Assembly: GCA_013316495.1 (NCBI GenBank)
Contig: WSMP01000059.1
Location: forward strand, 1,596-9,226
Reading direction: 5' to 3'
DNA length: 7,631 nt
From: Angelakisella sp.
Lineage (GTDB): Bacteria > Bacillota > Clostridia > Oscillospirales > Ruminococcaceae
Part shown: positions 1 to 5,067 of the stretch, piece by piece
How the letters are laid out: each line of letters opens with the position of its first letter
Numbering within the stretch: the stretch's first letter is position 1
Notes under the pieces: generated by a model
Told to the model about the DNA's origin: nothing
The model's input: only the letters and a program-made list of their open reading frames with translations
The model's database searches: none
Program-made: the position numbers and the translations under genes

Positions 1-366
1 GTGGAGCGGCTGGCGGAGGAGGCCGCCCGCTGGAACTCCATGGCGGAGCTTTCCGCCCCGGAACTCCGGCAGCCCGGCGGTGGGCGTGGCGGCCACCGGG
101 ATTTGGGAGCGATAAAGTCTTCCGCCCTGGCCATCGAGGAGGAACGAGATCATCTGGCGGCAGAGGCAATGGAAGCCCGGCGGCAACTTCAGGCCAGCAT
201 CACGAGGGTGAACGACAGCACCTGCCGGGAACTGCTGGAGCAAGTCTATATTATGGGAAGCACTACCCGGCAAATCGCGGATAGTCTGGGAATCAGTGAA
301 AAGACGGTTCGCCGGCGGCTCCACAAAGCCGCAAGGATGTTGATGGACAGAGAAGCCGACCTCTGA
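1..366 (+). CDS. Phage late-transcription regulator, sigma-70 region 4 / DUF1492-like (5' partial)
   Basis: The open frame runs from the first base of the window to TGA at 364-366. The GTG at position 1 is more likely an internal Val codon than the start, because DUF1492-type proteins usually have more sequence before the alpha-helical middle section, so the gene is treated as cut by the left edge. The visible 121 residues hold a Gly/Arg-rich stretch (about 24-35), a charged helical segment (about 43-70), then a helix-turn-helix of the sigma region 4 type at about 86-110 (TTRQIADSLGISEKTVRRRL) preceded by the typical RELLEQVYI helix. Proteins of this kind (DUF1492, ArpU/RinA-like) sit just upstream of terminase genes in Firmicutes phages and are thought to switch on late genes. 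Its position directly before a decamer array and a strong promoter fits such a role, but its target is inferred. The exact subfamily is uncertain. Confidence 0.72.
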   Translation: MERLAEEAARWNSMAELSAPELRQPGGGRGGHRDLGAIKSSALAIEEERDHLAAEAMEARRQLQASITRVNDSTCRELLEQVYIMGSTTRQIADSLGISEKTVRRRLHKAARMLMDREADL

Positions 367-380
367 AAATTTTTCGGCCT

Positions 381-430
381 GTTCCCGATTGTCCCTAATT
401 GTCCCTGTTTGTCCCGATTTGTCCGCTTGA
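381..430 (+). repeat. Five tandem 10-bp units (TTGTCCC type) abutting the -35 box; candidate operator
   Basis: Consecutive decamers at 381, 391, 401, 411 and 421 read GTTCCCGATT, GTCCCTAATT, GTCCCTGTTT, GTCCCGATTT and GTCCGCTTGA. The core TTGTCC recurs at 389, 399, 409 and 419, with exactly 10 bp between copies, so each copy faces the same side of the helix. The last unit merges into the TTGACG -35 element. This layout is what one expects of a cooperative activator or repressor site. Which protein binds is inference; the regulator encoded just upstream is the obvious candidate. Confidence 0.8.
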
Positions 431-455
431 CGGCCACACCGTTATTGACTATAAT
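427..455 (+). promoter_or_regulatory. Strong sigma-70 type promoter (TTGACG - 17 bp - TATAAT)
   Basis: The -35 element TTGACG lies at 427-432 and a perfect TATAAT -10 at 450-455, with an optimal 17-bp spacer. The predicted start of transcription is about 461-463, reading toward the terminase genes. An inverted repeat (ACCGTT 438-443 / AACGGT 457-462) is centred on the -10 box and could be a repressor site. The decamer array occupies the region upstream of -33. This is the only near-consensus promoter noticed in the window and is a plausible late promoter for the head operon. Confidence 0.78.
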
Positions 456-462
456 AAACGGT

Positions 463-499
463 AGAGAAGTCCGCCCGCCTGGGTGTGCTTCTCTTTTTT
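463..499 (+). terminator. Intrinsic terminator at the very start of the promoter's transcript
   Basis: AGAGAAG (463-469) pairs perfectly with CTTCTCT (488-494). Inside, CGCCC (472-476) can pair with GGGTG (481-485, one G-U) around a four-base loop. A run of six T (494-499) follows at once. The hairpin begins at about +1 of the predicted transcript, so unregulated transcription would end after roughly 35-40 nt. It may serve as a checkpoint that must be overcome for late expression, or as a 5' stabilising hairpin. Confidence 0.68.
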
Positions 500-511
500 G
501 TTTCCCCGCTG

Positions 512-539
512 GCCGCTGGTTTCAAACCGGCGGCTTTTT
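512..539 (+). terminator. Second intrinsic terminator in the leader
   Basis: GCCGCTGGTT (512-521) pairs with AACCGGCGGC (525-534) over ten base pairs with one G-U, closing a three-base TCA loop, and is followed directly by TTTTT (535-539). This is a textbook rho-independent terminator on the + strand. No gene ends just before it; the only transcription it can be seen to stop is that from the promoter at 427-455 or read-through from the upstream regulator gene. Confidence 0.8.
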
Positions 540-928
540 ATATCCGAAACTTTCGGCTTGAAAGGCCCAAAACCGGATTCAAAAAGTTTTCCACCAGCGG
601 GGCGAAAAGCACCCCCTTTTCACTCCCCTTCCCGCAGTTTTCCACAATCACATCCCCCTGGGGCTCCTGTAACGCGGCCTTTTAAGCGGCTTTGCAAGGT
701 ACTTCCCAGGGGGTGGGGGACTGCGGGTGCTGGCGAGCGCAAAGGATACCCGGATAAAAACCGATTTTGGAGGATTGAAAGTTAGAATCCGCACCCAAGG
801 ACCTGTTCCGGCCTGTTTTTTGTGCAGAGTGCCGAAGGGAAGCCAAAGCCGGTTCGGGGAAGGAGAAGCGGCCCGAAAAGGGCGGGGATAGGAGCCATTG
901 TGCAAAGTGACGGGAAAGGAGGCCCCCT
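540..928. other. Non-coding leader before the small terminase gene; expected place of the cos/packaging site
   Basis: No convincing gene is seen on either strand: the short open frames here lack ribosome binding sites and have low-complexity, Pro/Ser/Arg-rich translations. In lambda the cos site lies directly upstream of Nu1, and this phage has the same gene order and a GpA-type terminase, so a cohesive-end site is predicted here by synteny; the cut itself cannot be identified by eye. Visible small repeats are GTTTTCCAC at 586-594 and 637-645, and AAACCGG-like motifs at 570-576, 758-763 (AAACCG) and 845-852 (AAAGCCGG), with a further copy at 524-530 inside the second terminator. A pyrimidine-rich stretch covers about 612-634. 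Confidence 0.4.
915..922 (+). promoter_or_regulatory. Ribosome binding site setting the GTG start of the small terminase gene
   Basis: AAAGGAGG (915-922) stands six bases before GTG at 929. The next in-frame ATG, at 959, has no comparable site in front of it. This decides for the rare GTG start and the 208-residue product. Confidence 0.8.
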
Positions 929-1555
929 GTGGAGGAGATAAAGGGAAAGCAGCTTGGCATGGATGAGCTGGCGCCGCCGAAGCCTGCGGCACCTGAGAAG
1001 AAGGGGCGGCGGACGCTGTACTTTCACCCGGAGCTGGCCACCGTCATCGCCAGCGCGGAGGTTGCCGCCAAATACTTCGGGGTGACGGCCCAGACCCTGT
1101 CTAACTGGGTCAAAGCTGGGTGCCCGCGCTTTGAATATGGCTACTACGACCTAAAAGCGGTAACCGAATACCGCCAGCGGGTCACCGGCCAGAGCGGAGG
1201 CCCTGTTCAGGAGGACCCCAAAAGCTTGGAGGAGATGAGTCCCCAGCAGCTGAAGGTCTACTATGAGCAGAAGCTGAAAGCTGCCCAGGCAGAGGCGGCG
1301 GAGACCCGTAATCAGCTTCTTTCGGGGCGGCTGCTGGAGCGGGAGGAGGTGGTGCGGGGCCTCCGGGAGTTTGGGGTGATTCTCAAACGCTCCCTCCAGG
1401 GGTTGGGAAAGAAGCTGTCACGGGAGGCGTCCGCCCTTCTTGGTCCCACCGAGTCCCGGCGCTTCGGCCGCCTGATGGCGGACACCATCGACGAGGCCCT
1501 GGAGCAGCTGGCCCTGGAGGGGGTGTATCGGTATGGCGAAGATGAAGATGGGTGA
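929..1555 (+). CDS. Terminase small subunit, Nu1-like
   Basis: The 208-residue product has the layout of the lambda Nu1 small terminase. A helix-turn-helix of the winged MerR/Nu1 type lies at about 41-64 (ASAEVAAKYFGVTAQTLSNW), followed by a YYDLKAVTEY segment like the wing and recognition end of that domain. A long charged helix, probably coiled coil, covers about 104-147, and a helical C-terminal part (about 150-195) likely oligomerises or contacts the large subunit. Small terminases bind the packaging site on concatemeric DNA and hand it to the large subunit. Start GTG 929 is chosen because of AAAGGAGG six bases upstream. The gene overlaps the large subunit gene by 23 bases, as expected for a coupled terminase pair. 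Family membership rests on the domain pattern and position, since small terminases diverge strongly. Confidence 0.85.
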   Translation: MEEIKGKQLGMDELAPPKPAAPEKKGRRTLYFHPELATVIASAEVAAKYFGVTAQTLSNWVKAGCPRFEYGYYDLKAVTEYRQRVTGQSGGPVQEDPKSLEEMSPQQLKVYYEQKLKAAQAEAAETRNQLLSGRLLEREEVVRGLREFGVILKRSLQGLGKKLSREASALLGPTESRRFGRLMADTIDEALEQLALEGVYRYGEDEDG

Positions 1556-3377
1556 CTGGCGCTGCCCCGGTTGGCTGCTGGAGGCGCTGAAGGTGCTGAA
1601 GCCCGCCGGGAAGCTCACGGTCACCCAGTGGGCGGACAAAAACCGGGTGCTGCCTTCCACCTCCGCCATGCCGGGGCGGTGGCGTACCAGCTTCACCCCC
1701 TACCTGGCTGGGATTATGGACGCCTTCACCGACCCGGAGGTGGAGGAGATCAGCATTCTTAAATCCACCCAGGTGGGCGGGACGGAGGTCATCCTCAACA
1801 TGATGGGTTACGCCATCGAGCAGGACCCCTCCCCCGTGCTGGTGGTCTACCCCACCGAGAGCCTGGGGGAATACATCAGCGAGAACCGCATCCAGCAGAT
1901 GGTCCGCCTCTGTCCCTCCCTCCGGGAGCGGTTTGACCCAGGTTCCAAGCGGCTGGAGCTGCAATTTGCCGGGATGTATATCATCATCTCCGGGGCCAAC
2001 AGCCCCGCGTCCCTGGGGGCCTATCCCATCCGCTACCTGTTCATGGACGAGATCGACAAGTACCCGCCCACCGCCGGCAGGGAATCGGACCCCCGCGCCC
2101 TGGCGCGGGAGCGAACCCGAACCTTCGATAATGACAAAAAGATTGTCAACGCATCCACCCCCACCTATGAGGCAGGACCCATCTGGCAGGAATGGCTAAA
2201 TGCAGATACCCGGTACGAGTATTTTGTCACCTGCCCCCACTGTGGGGAGAGCTTCACTTTCCGCTTTAAGAGCCTCTGCTTTGAAAGCGACACCCCGGAG
2301 CGGGCCAGGGAAACAGCCGTCTACGCCTGCGAACACTGCGGTGGGCTTATCCGGGACAGCCACCGCCAGGAGATGGTCCGGACAGGACTGTGGAAGCCTG
2401 TCCGGGAGGAGGGCCGCCGCCGGATTGCTTTTCGGATCACCGCCTTCCTTTCCCCTTGGCTGCGGCTGGGGGACATCGCCTACGAGTGGGTGGCCAGCAA
2501 AAACGACCCGGCCCGGCTCATGAACTTTGTGAACTCTTGGCTGGCGGAGCCATACAAGGATGTGCAGTCCACCACCAGCGCCGAGTGGCTGCTGGAAAAC
2601 CGCCAGAGCCAATACGAGGAGGACGAAATCCCCGCTGAAACGGTGATGCTCACCGGTGGGGTGGATGTGCAGCGGGACTGCTTCTATTGGGTTATCCGGG
2701 CCTGGGCCAAGAACATGACCAGCCGGAAAGTGGCCCACGGGAAGGTTTTTTCCTGGCGGGAGATTGAGTTTGAGATGAACCGCACCCGGTACGACCGGGA
2801 GAAAAACGGTTACGCCGTAAACCTCTGCTGTGTGGATTCCGGCGACCAGACCGATGACGTCTATGATTTCTGCCTCATTAACAGCGAATGGGCAGTCCCC
2901 GTCAAGGGCTCCACCGGAAAGATCAACGGACGCTATACCCGCAGCGTCATTGACAAGGTGGGGAGCCGGGCTAATGGGCATCCCTTGTATATCCTGGATG
3001 TAGGCTTTTATAAGGATATGATCTTCGCACGGCTCCGCCGGGATGAGGATGAAGGCGGCTGGTATATCAACCGGGGCACGGATATGGAATACTGCGAAAT
3101 GCTCACCGCCGAGCATAAGGTCATGCGGAAGCTGAAAAATGGCAGGACTGTAGAGGTGTGGGAGCCAAAGTCCACCGGGCGGGATAACCACTACCTGGAC
3201 TGCGAGGTTTATGCCGCCCTGGCCGCTGACCTGCTGGGGATCCGGGAGATGAACGCCCAGGGCGTGAACCGGGAGCGGGAGACAGCGCGGATATCACCTC
3301 CGCCGCTGGGGCCGGTACAGCGAAACGAGGACAATGGATTTTTTAGCCGGGATACCGGGAAAGGATGGTTTGGATAA
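1533..3377 (+). CDS. Terminase large subunit, GpA family (ATPase and nuclease)
   Basis: The 614-residue length is typical of phage terminase GpA. The N-terminal ATPase shows a variant Walker A, KSTQVGGTE (77-85), like the KSARVGYSK of lambda A, and Walker B YLFMDE (168-173). A zinc-ribbon pair CPHC (234-237) and CEHC (266-269) follows, a GpA-family hallmark. The C-terminal RNase H-like nuclease has GGVDVQ (D378), CCVDSGD (D435) and DNHYLDCEVY (H553, D556) as likely metal-binding sites. The enzyme cuts the DNA concatemer at the packaging site and drives ATP-dependent packaging through the portal. GGAGGGGG (1516-1523) nine bases before the ATG supports this start; ATGs at 1542 and 1548 are alternatives. 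It overlaps the small subunit gene and abuts the gpW gene with no gap. All catalytic segments appear intact. Confidence 0.95.
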   Translation: MAKMKMGDWRCPGWLLEALKVLKPAGKLTVTQWADKNRVLPSTSAMPGRWRTSFTPYLAGIMDAFTDPEVEEISILKSTQVGGTEVILNMMGYAIEQDPSPVLVVYPTESLGEYISENRIQQMVRLCPSLRERFDPGSKRLELQFAGMYIIISGANSPASLGAYPIRYLFMDEIDKYPPTAGRESDPRALARERTRTFDNDKKIVNASTPTYEAGPIWQEWLNADTRYEYFVTCPHCGESFTFRFKSLCFESDTPERARETAVYACEHCGGLIRDSHRQEMVRTGLWKPVREEGRRRIAFRITAFLSPWLRLGDIAYEWVASKNDPARLMNFVNSWLAEPYKDVQSTTSAEWLLENRQSQYEEDEIPAETVMLTGGVDVQRDCFYWVIRAWAKNMTSRKVAHGKVFSWREIEFEMNRTRYDREKNGYAVNLCCVDSGDQTDDVYDFCLINSEWAVPVKGSTGKINGRYTRSVIDKVGSRANGHPLYILDVGFYKDMIFARLRRDEDEGGWYINRGTDMEYCEMLTAEHKVMRKLKNGRTVEVWEPKSTGRDNHYLDCEVYAALAADLLGIREMNAQGVNRERETARISPPPLGPVQRNEDNGFFSRDTGKGWFG

Positions 3378-3596
3378 ATGGGCATCGAAGAATACCAGGA
3401 GCAGCTCCGGAGCGTCAACCGGGCCATTGCCACCATTGAGGGCGGGGCGCAGGAATACCGCCTGGGTTCCCGGACCGTCCGCCGGGGAGAGCTGGCCACC
3501 CTCTACGGGGAGCGCCGCCGGCTGGAGGGAATCATCGCCCAGGCGTCCCCCTGGGGCGGGGGCACCACCCTGGCCAGCTTCCGAAGGGGGTGGTGA
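3378..3596 (+). CDS. gpW-like head-tail connector (head completion) protein
   Basis: This 72-residue protein lies between large terminase and portal, exactly where lambda W lies, and its length is close to the 68 residues of lambda gpW. The sequence follows the gpW pattern: an N-terminal helix (about 3-20), a short basic hairpin around GSRTVRR (30-36), a second helix ELATLYGERRRLEGIIAQ (38-55), and a flexible Gly/Arg-rich end. gpW plugs the portal channel after packaging and prepares the head for tail joining. Its ATG follows the terminase stop codon without a gap, so translation is probably coupled; AAGGA about 13 bases upstream is a weak ribosome binding site. Small size limits certainty, but position and pattern agree. 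Confidence 0.85.
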   Translation: MGIEEYQEQLRSVNRAIATIEGGAQEYRLGSRTVRRGELATLYGERRRLEGIIAQASPWGGGTTLASFRRGW

Positions 3597-3600
3597 GGGA

Positions 3601-5067
3601 ATGAATGTTTTGGACCGCCTGCTGCTGGCGGTGAACCCCAAGGCAGCCCTGGAGCGTGCCCAATACCGGGAGCTGTACCGCAGCTACTACGCGGCGGCGG
3701 ACCGGGGACGGAAGAAGGGCGGCTGGACCGCCACCAATGCCACTGGGGAGGTGACCAACCGGCCGGAGCGGGACATCGTCCGGGCTAGGGCCAGGCACCT
3801 GGAGGCCAATGACGATATGCTCAAGGCGGTGGTGCTGGATCTGGAACGCAACGTGGTGGGCACTGGCATCACCCTCCAGGCCAGGGTACGGGACCAGGAC
3901 GGGAACGACCAGGAGGAACTAAACAACGCCATTGAGCGAGCTTGGCGGAGGTGGTCCCGCCCGGAAAACTGCACCGTCACCGGCAACATGAGCCTGTGGG
4001 AGGTTTGCCAGATGGCGGTGCGCCGCCGGTATGTGGACGGCGGTATCCTGGTCCTTAAAACCTACGCCAGCGGGGCTTTTCGCCTCCAGCTGCTGGAGGT
4101 GGATGACCTGGATACATCCATCCTGAAGCATGGGGGCAACCGGGTGGTGGGTGGAGTAGAAATCGACGAATACAACCGCCCAGTGGCCTATCACCTCCGC
4201 CGCCAGGAGGTTAGCGGTCTTTGGAGCGGGAAGGTGGTGCGGGTGGACGCCGGCCGGGTGATCTATCTTCCCCACTTTACCCGGTGCAGCCAAATACGGG
4301 AGATGTCCCCCGCCGCCAGCTCCCTCCCCCGAATCGACGACATTAACCTCCTGGTGGAGGCAGCGCTGAAAAAGGAGCAGGTACAGGCCTGCTATGGAAT
4401 GGCGGTAATCCGCAATACACCGGGGAATTTGGGTGGTATTGGCCGGGGAATGACCGGAACCGCTCCCGGCCAAGAGGAGAAGAATGAGGGCTACCCTATG
4501 GAGTATATCGCTCCGGGAATGATTAAATACCTACAGCCTGGGGAGGACATCAAGCCCATTGCGCCCTCCGGGGTAAGCTCCACCGCCGATGCCATGATTC
4601 GCACCGTCCAGCGCCAGGCAGGGGCCGGGGCGGGACTCAGCTATGAGGCGGTAAGCCGGGACATGAGCCAGGTGAACTACTCCTCCGCCCGCCAGGGGAT
4701 GCTCCAGGACCGCAAGACCTACGGGGAGCTTCAGCAGTACCTCATCGACCATTTTCTGGAACCGGTCTATCGGGAATGGCTCTCCTGGGCGGTGCTCACC
4801 GGCCAGGTCGTCATTCCGGACTACGCCGGGGACCCAGAGCGGTACCAGGAGGCGGTTTGGATTCCCCCAGGCTGGGAGTGGATCGACCCGCTGAAGGAGG
4901 CCAACGCAAACGCCAGAGCCCTGGAGACCGGCCAGACGACCCTGCAAAAGATCTGTGCCGCCCGTGGAGAAGACTGGCGGGAGCTGCTGGAACAGAGGGC
5001 CAGGGAAATTGCCTGGCTCAAAGAGTTCACCGGAGAGGAGATAAATAGTGATGGTAAAAAAAGTTAA
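3601..5067 (+). CDS. Portal protein, lambda gpB family
   Basis: The 488-residue product is of normal length for lambda-type portals. Recognisable family segments are ARARHLEAND followed by NVVGTGI (61-90), YVDGGILVLK (144-153), LQLLEVDDL (162-170), GVEIDEYNRPVAYHL (185-199), GLSYEAVSRDMSQVNYSSAR (345-364) and GWEWIDPLKEANA (424-436). Twelve copies form the ring at the unique capsid vertex through which DNA enters and to which connector proteins and tail attach. ATG 3601 is used because the frame further upstream merely runs open through the gpW gene and the start of similarity to portals lies at 3601; AAGGGGG at 3584-3590 is the likely ribosome binding site. It starts four bases after the gpW stop and overlaps the next gene by 20 bases. 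Confidence 0.93.
   Translation: MNVLDRLLLAVNPKAALERAQYRELYRSYYAAADRGRKKGGWTATNATGEVTNRPERDIVRARARHLEANDDMLKAVVLDLERNVVGTGITLQARVRDQDGNDQEELNNAIERAWRRWSRPENCTVTGNMSLWEVCQMAVRRRYVDGGILVLKTYASGAFRLQLLEVDDLDTSILKHGGNRVVGGVEIDEYNRPVAYHLRRQEVSGLWSGKVVRVDAGRVIYLPHFTRCSQIREMSPAASSLPRIDDINLLVEAALKKEQVQACYGMAVIRNTPGNLGGIGRGMTGTAPGQEEKNEGYPMEYIAPGMIKYLQPGEDIKPIAPSGVSSTADAMIRTVQRQAGAGAGLSYEAVSRDMSQVNYSSARQGMLQDRKTYGELQQYLIDHFLEPVYREWLSWAVLTGQVVIPDYAGDPERYQEAVWIPPGWEWIDPLKEANANARALETGQTTLQKICAARGEDWRELLEQRAREIAWLKEFTGEEINSDGKKS

Noticed and set aside
483..785. 100-codon open frame on the + strand in the leader
   Set aside because: It crosses a strong terminator, has no ribosome binding site, and its translation is low-complexity Pro/Ser/Arg/Phe with no family resemblance.
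648..1027. Three overlapping open frames on the - strand upstream of and into the small terminase gene
   Set aside because: Compositional by-products of GC-rich sequence; Pro/Ser-rich translations, no ribosome binding sites, and antisense to a well-supported gene start.
2196..3191. 331-codon open frame on the - strand antisense to the large terminase gene
   Set aside because: Same cause as above; the + strand frame carries the zinc ribbon and nuclease motifs over this span.
3334..3600. Upstream in-frame extension of the portal gene to ATG 3334
   Set aside because: It would overlap the end of the large terminase and the whole gpW gene, and its translation is unlike any portal N-terminus; ATG 3601 gives the normal family length.
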